Below are positions 37,897-46,922 of a stretch of 64,000 bases of DNA, piece by piece (within the stretch, counting starts at the first letter, position 1; each line of letters opens with the position of its first letter). This DNA is from Pedobacter montanisoli (GTDB lineage: Bacteria > Bacteroidota > Bacteroidia > Sphingobacteriales > Sphingobacteriaceae). The stretch lies in contig NZ_JALGBH010000002.1 in the NCBI RefSeq assembly GCF_022809115.1, forward strand, positions 62,001 through 126,000. Direction: 5' to 3'. The notes beneath the pieces are model-generated. The model was not told the origin of the DNA, ran no database searches, and saw only the letters and a list, made by a program, of their open reading frames with translations. The translations under genes and the position numbers were made by a program.

Positions 37897-38973
37897 ATGA
37901 ACGATTTAACATCGGACATCGGACATCAGACATCCGACTTTTCTAACACCCCAAAAGCTCAAGGTTACACTTTTCCTGCAGAATGGGCTAAGCATGAGGC
38001 AACCTGGTTAAGCTGGCCACATAAAGAAGCTTCGTGGCCGGGAAAAATAGAAACTATTTATGAACCTTATTGCCTGTTCATTAAAGCAGTGGCAAAAGGC
38101 GAAAAAGTACGTATCAATGTAAAAGATGAGGCCATGAAAGCTTTTGCAGTTTCTCAATTAGAAAAAGTAGAAGCAGACTTGAGTCAGATCGAATTTTATT
38201 TTAACGAAAGTAATGATGCCTGGTGTCGCGATCACGGACCTGCTTTCGTGGTAAAAGGAAACGAGAAAGCGGTAGTAGATTGGGGTTATAATGCCTGGGG
38301 AGACAAATATCCTCCGTACGATTTGGATGATGTTATTCCGACCAAAATTGCAAAACATTTCAACTTACCTTTATTTACACCGGATATTGTAATGGAAGGT
38401 GGTTCGGTAGAATTTAATGGCGCAGGTACAATTTTAACCAGCGAAGCTTGTTTGTTGAACGAAAACCGCAATCCTCATCTTAATAAAGAACAAATAGAAA
38501 GCTATCTTAAAGAATTCTATGGAGCCGAACAGGTTTTATGGGTGGGCGACGGTATTGTTGGAGATGATACGGATGGGCATATAGATGATATTACCCGTTT
38601 TGTGAATGAAGATACAGTGCTTACAGTAGTAGAAAGTAATCCTTTGGATGAAAACTATCTGCTGTTGCAGGAAAATCTGGAACGTTTAAAAAAAATGACG
38701 TTATTGGATGGCAGAAAACTGAATATCATTGAATTGCCCATGCCATCGCCGGTTATTTATGAAGACACAAGATTACCGGCTTCTTATGCTAATTTCTATA
38801 TTGCCAATGCTGCCGTAATTGTGCCTACATTTAAAGATGTGAACGATAAAATTGCTTTAGAGATTATACAAAAAGCATTTCCAGACAGAGATGTGATCGG
38901 TATTGATTCAACCGACATCATTTGGGGTTTAGGCAGTTTCCATTGTCTAAGCCAGCAAGAACCAGCGGTTTAG
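37897..38973 (+). CDS. aguA: Agmatine deiminase, with repeat-derived N-terminal extension
   Basis: The 358-residue product turns agmatine into N-carbamoylputrescine and ammonia. Marks of the guanidino-modifying fold: WLSWPHKEASWPG, NDAWCRDHGPAFVV, VMEGGSVEFNGAGTILTSEACLLN, DGHIDDITRFVNE and the catalytic Cys in GLGSFHCLSQQEPA near the C-terminus. Residues ~5-16 are encoded by the heptad array at 37909-37943 and precede the usual family start near YTFPAEWAKHE. The native start was evidently replaced or moved by the repeat insertion. Confidence 0.96.
   Translation: MNDLTSDIGHQTSDFSNTPKAQGYTFPAEWAKHEATWLSWPHKEASWPGKIETIYEPYCLFIKAVAKGEKVRINVKDEAMKAFAVSQLEKVEADLSQIEFYFNESNDAWCRDHGPAFVVKGNEKAVVDWGYNAWGDKYPPYDLDDVIPTKIAKHFNLPLFTPDIVMEGGSVEFNGAGTILTSEACLLNENRNPHLNKEQIESYLKEFYGAEQVLWVGDGIVGDDTDGHIDDITRFVNEDTVLTVVESNPLDENYLLLQENLERLKKMTLLDGRKLNIIELPMPSPVIYEDTRLPASYANFYIANAAVIVPTFKDVNDKIALEIIQKAFPDRDVIGIDSTDIIWGLGSFHCLSQQEPAV
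37909..37943. repeat. Heptanucleotide array, right flank of the four-helix-bundle gene and aguA start
   Basis: Five units: ACATCGG, ACATCGG, ACATCAG, ACATCCG, ACTTTTC. The first three types also occur in the right array of the leuS element. The array is translated as the N-terminus of AguA. Confidence 0.9.
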
Positions 38974-38999
38974 CTTGAAGTTGACAAGTTCGGATTATG

Positions 39000-39023
39000 T
39001 GTCATCCTGAGCTTGTCGAAGGG
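39000..39023. repeat. CCTGAG/TCGAAGG palindromic repeat, copy a
   Basis: GTCATCCTGAG CTTG TCGAAGGG, downstream of aguA. The same motif recurs at 39141, 39509-39570, 56176-56239 and 60306-60380. Confidence 0.8.
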
Positions 39024-39140
39024 TACATTGAAAAAGGCTTGGCAAGCTTAGGCTGAAGGTGTTTTTAATGATGATTTTGATTGAATAGTAAGTTGCAAAG
39101 AGTCAGACTGACACGGAGAGAACCAATTCCTTGAATAGGT

Positions 39141-39165
39141 GCTATCCTGAGCCTGTCGAAGGATA
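39141..39165. repeat. CCTGAG/TCGAAGG palindromic repeat, copy b
   Basis: GCTATCCTGAG CCTG TCGAAGGAT, 33 bp before the GIY-YIG gene, same orientation as copy a. Confidence 0.8.
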
Positions 39166-39197
39166 AATCCAGCACAAGCTTTAACTAAAATTAAACT

Positions 39198-39497
39198 ATG
39201 CCTAACATTCACAATTACTTTGTCTATATTTTAGAATGTACTGATGGAAGTTATTATGTAGGCGTAACAAATGATTTGGAAAGAAGGTTAGAAGAACATA
39301 ATTCGGGTTATAACCCAACGGCTTATACTTTTAATCGACGCCCAGTAATTCTGAGGTATTATCAGCGTTTTACATTCATAGAGCAAGCCATAGCATTTGA
39401 AAAGCAATTAAAAGGTTGGAATAGAAAAAAGAAAGAGGCGCTTTTTAATGAAGATTGGAACGAGATAAAAAGATTATCCAACCTTAAAAAGAAATAA
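39198..39497 (+). CDS. GIY-YIG nuclease-domain protein (UPF0213-like)
   Basis: The 99-residue product is a single GIY-YIG domain: YFVYILECTDGSYYVGVTND (the GIY and YIG positions), catalytic Arg in LERRLEEHNSG, Glu in IAFEKQLKGW. Such small proteins resemble YhbQ-type structure-specific or repair-linked nucleases. It is not part of an operon by function: aguA lies upstream and fabG downstream. Copies of one palindromic repeat family lie within 40 bp on both sides, which suggests that gene and repeats travel together. Confidence 0.93.
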   Translation: MPNIHNYFVYILECTDGSYYVGVTNDLERRLEEHNSGYNPTAYTFNRRPVILRYYQRFTFIEQAIAFEKQLKGWNRKKKEALFNEDWNEIKRLSNLKKK

Positions 39498-39508
39498 TAA
39501 CTTTGTAC

Positions 39509-39570
39509 AGTCTTCGACAAACTCAGCCTGACAAACGATTGCCGCTGTCATCCTGAGTTTGTCGAAGGAT
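39509..39570. repeat. CCTGAG/TCGAAGG repeat pair in inverted orientation, copies c and d
   Basis: TCTTCGACAAACTCAGCCTGACA at 39511-39533 is followed, after a short spacer, by its near reverse complement (TGTCATCCTGAGTTTGTCGAAGGAT, 39546-39570). Together they form a long hairpin 12 bp after the GIY-YIG stop codon. Shown here in family terms: outer TCGAAGG ends, inner GTCA ends. Confidence 0.8.
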
Positions 39571-39620
39571 AAATGAATAATATTGTCAGCCTGACAAAAC
39601 CAAATAAAAACATTTTATAA

Positions 39621-40364
39621 ATGAAATTATTAGAAGGAAAAACCGCCTTAATTACAGGTGCATCTAAAGGAATAGGAAGAAGAATTGCTGAAAAATTTGC
39701 CGAGCAAGGTGCAAATGTGGCTTTTACTTATTTGTCATCAGTAGAAAAAGGACAGGCTTTAGAGCAAGAACTGCAAAGTTTTGGTACAAAAGTAAAAGGT
39801 TACCGTTCTGACGCTTCTAAATTTGCAGAAGCAGAACAATTGATCAACGATATTGTAGCAGACTTTGGAACAATTGATATCGTGGTAAATAATGCAGGTA
39901 TCACTAAAGATGGTTTGTTGATGCGCATGACAGAAGAAAACTGGGATGAAGTGATCAATGTAAACCTTAAATCGGTTTTCAATGTTACCAAAGCGGCTTC
40001 AAAAATTATGATGAAAAACCGTAAGGGTACTTTCATTAACATGAGTTCTGTAGTAGGTGTGCAGGGTAATGCCGGACAGGCCAATTACGCGGCTTCAAAA
40101 GCAGGCATCATTGGATTTACCAAATCTGTAGCAAAAGAATTGGGTTCACGTAATATCCGTGCAAATGTAGTTGCTCCAGGATTTATCCGCACAGAGATGA
40201 CAGATGTTTTAGATCCTAAAGTAGTTGAAGGATGGGAAGCAGGAATTCCTTTAAAACGTGCTGGCGAAACGGATGATGTAGCTAATGTTTGCATATTCCT
40301 GGCTTCAGATATGAGCGCTTACGTTACCGGACAGACTTTATCGGTTTGTGGAGGTATGCTTTAA
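39621..40364 (+). CDS. fabG: 3-oxoacyl-[acyl-carrier-protein] reductase
   Basis: The 247-residue short-chain dehydrogenase has TGASKGIGRRIAE for NADPH binding near residue 12, NNAGITKDGLLMRM, and the Ser-Tyr-Lys triad in NMSSVVGVQGNAGQANYAASKAG. The pattern fits FabG, the first reduction of fatty-acid elongation, rather than a generic SDR. It is a single-gene unit with a good terminator. Confidence 0.94.
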   Translation: MKLLEGKTALITGASKGIGRRIAEKFAEQGANVAFTYLSSVEKGQALEQELQSFGTKVKGYRSDASKFAEAEQLINDIVADFGTIDIVVNNAGITKDGLLMRMTEENWDEVINVNLKSVFNVTKAASKIMMKNRKGTFINMSSVVGVQGNAGQANYAASKAGIIGFTKSVAKELGSRNIRANVVAPGFIRTEMTDVLDPKVVEGWEAGIPLKRAGETDDVANVCIFLASDMSAYVTGQTLSVCGGML

Positions 40365-40395
40365 AATTTTTAAAACAGAACCAACAGATATACAG

Positions 40396-40426
40396 GCGGA
40401 AATCACAAAGATTTCCGCTTTTTTTA
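40396..40426 (+). terminator. Rho-independent terminator of fabG
   Basis: GCGGAAAT and ATTTCCGC form a perfect 8-bp stem with a 7-nt loop, followed by eight T residues. Confidence 0.9.
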
Positions 40427-40453
40427 TGCATTGTTAATGCAAAAATATTTAGG

Positions 40454-40489
40454 TTTGCTTAGCAAAATTTAAAAAATAGTTTAACTTTG
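40454..40489 (+). promoter_or_regulatory. Candidate eno promoter
   Basis: TAACTTTG at 40482-40489 matches the -7 consensus; TTTG at 40454-40457 is 24 bp away, slightly longer than usual. The leader to the eno ATG would be about 55 nt. Confidence 0.5.
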
Positions 40490-40527
40490 GGTAAAGCTTA
40501 CTAATTGTACTTTTTACACTAAGTTAA

Positions 40528-41844
<1,317 letters not shown>

Positions 41845-41872
41845 AAGTTAATATGTTGAAAAACAGATTTGC

Positions 41873-41911
41873 AAAACGTTCGGAGAAATAAAATCTTCGA
41901 ACGTTTTTTAT
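41873..41911 (+). terminator. Terminator of eno, overlapping the divIC promoter region
   Basis: AAAACGTTCG (41873-41882) and CGAACGTTTT (41898-41907) form a 10-bp stem with a 15-nt loop, followed by a T-rich run. Confidence 0.85.
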
Positions 41912-41914
41912 TTA

Positions 41915-41922
41915 TATCTTTG
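41915..41922 (+). promoter_or_regulatory. -7 element of divIC promoter
   Basis: TATCTTTG matches TAnnTTTG. Its last base is only 6 bp before the ATG at 41929, so the mRNA would start at or next to the initiation codon. Confidence 0.5.
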
Positions 41923-41928
41923 TTTTGA

Positions 41929-42228
41929 ATGAAAAAGCTTTTAGATCTTTTTAAAAATAAGTACTTCATAGCTGTGGTGGCTTTTACCGTGTGGATGTTG
42001 TTTTTTGATAAAAACGATGTGATTTCACAATATGAATACAGTACACAGTTGAATAAACTTAAACAGGAAAAAGACTTTTATACCAAAGAAACAGACCAGG
42101 TAAAAAAAGATCTGAAAGAGTTAGACAGCAATCTCACCACAGCTGAAAAATTTGCCCGCGAAAAATATTTCATGAAAAAAGATAATGAAGATGTTTTTGT
42201 GGTTGTAAAAGCTGAAGAGAAAAAATAA
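41929..42228 (+). CDS. Septum formation initiator, DivIC/FtsB family
   Basis: The 99-residue product has a short cytoplasmic start, one membrane segment at ~12-28, and a coiled coil at ~35-75 (QLNKLKQEKDFYTKETDQVKKDLKEL) ending in the family tail EKFAREKYFMKKDNEDVFVV. It joins the divisome with FtsL-type partners. The position right after eno is common in bacteria. The next gene starts 38 bp later and may be cotranscribed. Confidence 0.93.
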   Translation: MKKLLDLFKNKYFIAVVAFTVWMLFFDKNDVISQYEYSTQLNKLKQEKDFYTKETDQVKKDLKELDSNLTTAEKFAREKYFMKKDNEDVFVVVKAEEKK

Positions 42229-42281
42229 GCGATAGCAAAGCCTGCTTTTAACATTACAATAGGCATATGTTTAAGAATAGC

Positions 42282-42788
42282 ATGAAACAGCTTTTTATTT
42301 TGGTAACTGTATTTCTGTTAGGATTTTCTATTTGCCGGGCACAGGAGCTGCCTAATCTCAAAGCTGTAAAGCTGAATAAAAGTGCAAACTATAAAACTGC
42401 CGAACCTACAGCTTTAAAAGTAAGTAACTATCTTTTTGCTACTTCTATAGAAAGGAGAAACCAGCAGCGCATTGAAGCCGGTAATTTTCTGATCCGCTGG
42501 ATGAATGGTACAACCGATTACACTTTTTATGTTGAAGACAGAGAGATGAATCTTTTTGGTTTCGATTCTGATATACTGTTAATGTACATGGCTGCGCTTA
42601 CTAAATTTATGCTTGAACATCCGCAGATAAAAGATAAAAACGAGCAGACTCTTGGGGCCGTTAATATTGTATTGCCCTATCTGAATAAAGAAAGTGATAA
42701 AAAAAGATGGCCCAACCTGCTTTGGCAGTTAAATGATGCTTACCAGCAGAATAAAACTGCTGAATTTCTGAAACAAATAGATCGATAA
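42282..42788 (+). CDS. Secreted protein of unknown function
   Basis: From the ATG at 42282 the product is 168 residues with a signal peptide (MKQLFILVTVFLLGFSICRAQ region). The mature part is helical and polar; I recognise no domain. A start at 42267 adds five residues and is possible. It follows divIC by about 50 bp and is convergent with the channel gene at 42792, with three bases between stops. Confidence 0.8.
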   Translation: MKQLFILVTVFLLGFSICRAQELPNLKAVKLNKSANYKTAEPTALKVSNYLFATSIERRNQQRIEAGNFLIRWMNGTTDYTFYVEDREMNLFGFDSDILLMYMAALTKFMLEHPQIKDKNEQTLGAVNIVLPYLNKESDKKRWPNLLWQLNDAYQQNKTAEFLKQIDR

Positions 42789-42791
42789 CTA

Positions 42792-43403
42792 TCAGTACGT
42801 AAATTTAGGTAGTGCTAATTTATACCTCACTACAATTACACGTAAACTAAAAATAAAAGCGATTACAATAAAGCGGGCTAAATTATTTTCTACATTAAAA
42901 TAGACAAGCGCAAAATAAAGTGCCCCCCCAATGATACAGGCTGTTGCATAGATTTCTTTCCTGAAAATAAGTGGAATAGTATTTAATAAGGTATCACGAA
43001 TAACCCCGCCAAAACAACCCGTAATGGTGCCTAAAGCCACACACATACCTGGGCTCAGGCCAAAAAGTAATCCTTTTTCTACACCAACCATCGTAAATAA
43101 ACCTAATCCCAGCGAGTCGAACAGGAAAAGTGTTACCTTGAATTTTTTGATATGAGTTTTAAAAAATATGGTAGCAATTGAAGTGAACAAGATCAACAGA
43201 CAGTAGTTTACGTTACGCATCCAGGCTACCGGAGTGTCTCCCAAAAGCATGTCGCGTACAGTACCGCCACCAATAGAGGTTACAAAGGCAATGATCAGCA
43301 CACCAAAAGGATCCAGGCGCTTTTGCATGGCCGCAAATGTACCTGAGATAGCAAAGGCTATGGTACCTAAAGTTTCAATGGTATAAGTGGTTGTGATCTC
43401 CAT
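42792..43403 (-). CDS. TRIC-type trimeric cation channel family protein (UPF0126)
   Basis: The 203-residue product has seven membrane segments in two UPF0126 repeats, with the signature glycine motifs VTSIGGGTVRDMLLGDTPVAW and GTITGCFGGVIRDTLLNTIPLIF. Prokaryotic TRIC homologues conduct monovalent cations; the YicG-like group has also been linked to glycine transport. The start codon overlaps the stop of the upstream gene (TAATG). Confidence 0.9.
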   Translation of the reverse strand: MEITTTYTIETLGTIAFAISGTFAAMQKRLDPFGVLIIAFVTSIGGGTVRDMLLGDTPVAWMRNVNYCLLILFTSIATIFFKTHIKKFKVTLFLFDSLGLGLFTMVGVEKGLLFGLSPGMCVALGTITGCFGGVIRDTLLNTIPLIFRKEIYATACIIGGALYFALVYFNVENNLARFIVIAFIFSLRVIVVRYKLALPKFTY

Positions 43404-45487
43404 TAAATTTCTCCATTACGTTTACGCAAAAACCATTCGGCACTTAGTAAAAGCAATATCAGTATAAAAAGCCATTTTAAACTGATCAGTTCTTCAAACT
43501 TTCTGTCTTCGTAACTTATTGTTTTTACTTTATCACTTTTCTCTATTTCATCAGCAATCTTAAGCAGGTTATCAGGCAGGTACATTTTTCCACCACTCTG
43601 CACAGAAATCTGGCTCAGTAACTGATGGTTTGCGGTGGTCTGCTGATATTCAACAATTGTTTCATTGATATAAATTAATCCTTTGGCTTCATATTTTTTC
43701 TCACCTAATGTGGTAGAAGCCGTATAGCTGTAAGTTCCCTTAGGTAACATGCCTGCATCTAAATGATAGGCATTGGTAGTTTTAGAGAAAGCATAATTAA
43801 ATGTTTTGCCTTCAGTATTTTTTAAAACCACGTTTACTTCAGGTGTATTTACTGGTTCATAAGCATCGTTATATAAAGTTGCATTTAATACAATGTTCTC
43901 ATTTTCTTCAAAAGTACTTTTGGCGGGATAAACCTTAAATTTTCGCTTATCATCTTTAACAGATAAATACTGAATAGTTTTATTGATCAGCTCATTTACA
44001 AAAGGATAATTTTTTTCGCTCTTGGCTTCTTCCAGTTTCCATTTCCAGATGCCTTCTGCAAGTAAAAAGCTTAGTTTTTTATCATCATCTGTCATGAAGA
44101 ACCATAAAGGACTTTCGGTATTTACCCTACCAATGCGTTGGTTTAAAACCGTATAATTTGCTCCGTTAATACGGAAATTAGCAGTTGGGCTGATCAGTGG
44201 ATCATACTGCTGAAGCTGTTTAACATCAGGTAGCTCAATATTGAATAAGGTAAAGTTATTGGTCAGGTAACCAAAAACTTCCTGTGTATTGTTAGACGAC
44301 CTGACAAACTGTACGCTTTTTTGTATCTGATTTAAAGCATTGACATTGCTTTGTGCGCCTAAAATAAACCAGCAGGATAATTTGCTTTGCTGTAACTTAT
44401 TGAAAAAAGCATTGTTGTTAAATACTGCACTTGGTAGCTGATGTAAAATGACCAAATTGTATTTGCTGAGATCGATGTTATCTAGTTCATCAGCTAAAAC
44501 TACATCTACTTCGTAATGTTTATTCTGTGTTGCGGCCTGCCTGATTACAGCCAGATCCGGATGTGGCGAAGCTGCGGCAAGAAGAATTTTCTGTCGGCCA
44601 TCTATAACCTCTACAAAAATGGTCTGGCTATTATTGCGGGTGGTAATTTCATTTTTGAGCGGGGCAATGCTGATGGTATATTTATGCATACCCATCTTGC
44701 TTGCCTTTAATTTAACAGCAATATCTTTTACAAAAGCAGAAGAATTGATACTAATAGGTTCTTCTTTTATTTTGTTTCCATCCTCTAAAATGGTAAGTCG
44801 GGTTTCTTCACCTTTGCTATCTGTAGCCTGCACCTGTATATCCAAAGTAAAATCGTTATCAAGGTAAACCAAGTTATTGTAGTTTACATTGGCCACCAAA
44901 GCATCTTTTTTAGGAAGCGTATCGCCAAGTGCTATGGTGTAAACCGGACTTTTAATTTTATTCAGCTCATAAGCCGGATTTCCGCCGCGGTTAAAAATAC
45001 CATCGGTAGCCAATATGATAGCACCTACATTACGGTTGAGTAACTCATCGTTAATCTGAGTAATAAGTGCGTTTGCATTGGTAGTCTTGTCTTTTCCAGA
45101 AAAGTTTAGGCCCTGCCTTACACTATCGCCAAAGCTGTAAGTTTTTACTTCAAATTTTTCGCTTAATTTTTTACTTAACTGCTGCAGGTCATTCTGGTAT
45201 TTTTTTGCGTTAAAAGAAGGTGCTTCTGCCTGCACTACCGAAAGTGAATTATCTTGCGCAATTACAATCAGTGGTTTTTCAAGTGTATGAGATACCTTTT
45301 TAATTAAGGGTGCAAATAGAAGGAAAGCAATTAAGCTTACGGCCAAAGCTCTGGCTATGGTCAAAGCTATTTTAAGACGATGGTCGAGTTGACGGTTACT
45401 GTAATACATTAACCATGCGTACAAACTACCTAAAATCAGGCATCCTAAAATTGCTAAAGCTGTACCTGCCGTAAAAAAATTATTCAT
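43403..45487 (-). CDS. Membrane protein with VWA-like domain
   Basis: The 694-residue product has two membrane segments at the N-terminus (~8-28 and ~40-62), a VWA-like domain at ~75-200 with a MIDAS-type DNSLS motif and AIILATDGIF, then beta-sandwich domains, and a final membrane segment at ~672-688. The layout recalls Bacteroidota aerotolerance/BatA-like and CARDB-type envelope proteins. Function unknown. It is translationally coupled to the TRIC-type gene, which may hint at a shared envelope role. Confidence 0.75.
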   Translation of the reverse strand: MNNFFTAGTALAILGCLILGSLYAWLMYYSNRQLDHRLKIALTIARALAVSLIAFLLFAPLIKKVSHTLEKPLIVIAQDNSLSVVQAEAPSFNAKKYQNDLQQLSKKLSEKFEVKTYSFGDSVRQGLNFSGKDKTTNANALITQINDELLNRNVGAIILATDGIFNRGGNPAYELNKIKSPVYTIALGDTLPKKDALVANVNYNNLVYLDNDFTLDIQVQATDSKGEETRLTILEDGNKIKEEPISINSSAFVKDIAVKLKASKMGMHKYTISIAPLKNEITTRNNSQTIFVEVIDGRQKILLAAASPHPDLAVIRQAATQNKHYEVDVVLADELDNIDLSKYNLVILHQLPSAVFNNNAFFNKLQQSKLSCWFILGAQSNVNALNQIQKSVQFVRSSNNTQEVFGYLTNNFTLFNIELPDVKQLQQYDPLISPTANFRINGANYTVLNQRIGRVNTESPLWFFMTDDDKKLSFLLAEGIWKWKLEEAKSEKNYPFVNELINKTIQYLSVKDDKRKFKVYPAKSTFEENENIVLNATLYNDAYEPVNTPEVNVVLKNTEGKTFNYAFSKTTNAYHLDAGMLPKGTYSYTASTTLGEKKYEAKGLIYINETIVEYQQTTANHQLLSQISVQSGGKMYLPDNLLKIADEIEKSDKVKTISYEDRKFEELISLKWLFILILLLLSAEWFLRKRNGEI

Positions 45488-45549
45488 AGCCGTTAGCGTA
45501 AAGATGCTAATTTTAAACTAAATTGCCTATCGGTAAGTTCACTAAAAAG

Positions 45550-46287
45550 ATGAAAAAAGTTATTGTTTTCCTTTATATTTTAATGTTGGCTATGAAAGTT
45601 GATGCCCAAAACAGTTTTAAAACCTATCAAATCGGTTTTGACCGTGTAAAGACTGCTTATGAGCTAAAATGGAACATGTTAAGTAATGAACTGAAACAAT
45701 TCAAAGCAGGTAACTCGTTCCAGTTGTTAATGATTGCCTATAAACAAGAAAATAAACTGGAATTATGGCTTAAATCAAGAGATGAAAAGCAGTTCAGGCT
45801 GTTTAAAACATATGATTTTTGCAAATTCTCGGGTACTTTAGGCCCTAAAGTAATGGAAGGTGACCTGCAAACACCTGAAGGTTTTTATACCATCAATGTA
45901 TTTAATCCATTAAGTAGTTTTCACTTATCATTAGGGGTTGATTACCCTAACCAGGTTGATCTTGCCCGTACAGGAAAAGACCGTAAACCGGGAGGAGATA
46001 TTTATATTCATGGCGCATGCGAAACCGTAGGTTGCATACCTTTAACAGACGATAAAATAAGAGAGGTATATGTGTTGGCAGTAGAGGCCAAAAATGCCGG
46101 ACAGGAAAATATTCCAGTTTATATTTTCCCATTTAAAATGGAAGATGATAATATGCAGAAGTATGCTAAAAGCTTTCCGCAAAATCTAACATTCTGGCAA
46201 AATCTTAAAAAAGGCTATGATTATTTTAACCAACATAAACGTTTGCTGCAAATAAGCCAGCAAAACGGACAGTATCTTATTAAATAA
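45550..46287 (+). CDS. L,D-transpeptidase catalytic-domain protein (YafK-like)
   Basis: From the ATG at 45550 the product is 245 residues with a signal peptide (to VDAQ, about residue 20). The YkuD-type domain at ~35-200 has the catalytic motif IYIHGACETVGCIPLTDD, with His and the nucleophile Cys. In E. coli YafK (DpaA) cuts Braun lipoprotein from peptidoglycan; here it may cross-link or trim peptidoglycan. A start at 45523 would put nine polar residues before the signal. It ends directly against the convergent gene. Confidence 0.88.
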   Translation: MKKVIVFLYILMLAMKVDAQNSFKTYQIGFDRVKTAYELKWNMLSNELKQFKAGNSFQLLMIAYKQENKLELWLKSRDEKQFRLFKTYDFCKFSGTLGPKVMEGDLQTPEGFYTINVFNPLSSFHLSLGVDYPNQVDLARTGKDRKPGGDIYIHGACETVGCIPLTDDKIREVYVLAVEAKNAGQENIPVYIFPFKMEDDNMQKYAKSFPQNLTFWQNLKKGYDYFNQHKRLLQISQQNGQYLIK

Positions 46288-46860
46288 CTAACTGTTCGCC
46301 TCTTTCAATTTTTTAGCTTCGATCCAGTAAAAAAGCTCATTGATAAAGTTAGTGGCTCGTTTATGTGCGCCTTCTTTATCCGTGGGCTCGCCTTGATCAT
46401 TGTAATTGTTCCCTACATTAGGTACTGGAAACATGGCCGGTATAGTGAGTGCTCCGATTTTCCATAACTGAAATTGTAAGGAAGTAAGTGCCTGCGCACC
46501 ACCAAAACCTCCATCTGATACCGTAGAAATAGCAATGGGTTTACGTTTCCACTCATCATAATAAAGATCAATAACGTTTTTTAAACTGGCAGGATAACCG
46601 CCGTTGTACTCCGGTGAAACAATGATCAGTCCATCGGACTGTTTTATCCGATCAGATAATTCAAGAACTTGCGCTGAAGGATTTTCTAAAAACCTTAAAC
46701 GTTCTTCAAAGATGGGAAAATGGTAATCTTTCAGATCAGCTATAGAAGCCTTTATCTGATACTTCTCCTGTAAAAAATTCTGAAAGAATAAGGCAACGTT
46801 ATGACTACGGCGGCCTTTACGTACACTGGCAGATATGATTAAGATGTGTTTACTTTCCAT
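46288..46860 (-). CDS. NADPH-dependent FMN reductase-family protein
   Basis: The 190-residue flavodoxin-like product has ISASVRKGRRSHNVALFF for FMN phosphate binding, SPEYNGGYPASLKNVIDLYYDEW and STVSDGGFGGAQAL. Family members reduce FMN, quinones or azo compounds. An 18-bp perfect palindrome lies 4 bp before the start codon, so transcription or translation is probably controlled there. The C-terminal tail is longer than in the smallest family members but not unusual. Confidence 0.9.
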   Translation of the reverse strand: MESKHILIISASVRKGRRSHNVALFFQNFLQEKYQIKASIADLKDYHFPIFEERLRFLENPSAQVLELSDRIKQSDGLIIVSPEYNGGYPASLKNVIDLYYDEWKRKPIAISTVSDGGFGGAQALTSLQFQLWKIGALTIPAMFPVPNVGNNYNDQGEPTDKEGAHKRATNFINELFYWIEAKKLKEANS

Positions 46861-46864
46861 ATTT

Positions 46865-46905
46865 TATGTTATTGTAATTTAATACCCTTAAATTACAATA
46901 ACATA
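46865..46905 (-). promoter_or_regulatory. Perfect 18-bp inverted repeat in front of the FMN reductase gene
   Basis: Arms TATGTTATTGTAATTTAA (46865-46882) and its exact reverse complement (46888-46905) flank a 5-bp centre. It is very AT-rich, has no T-run suited to termination on either side, and ends 4 bp from the reductase start codon. It could be a repressor operator or an mRNA stem over the initiation region. Confidence 0.7.
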
Positions 46906-46922
46906 TGGATTAATACACAAGT

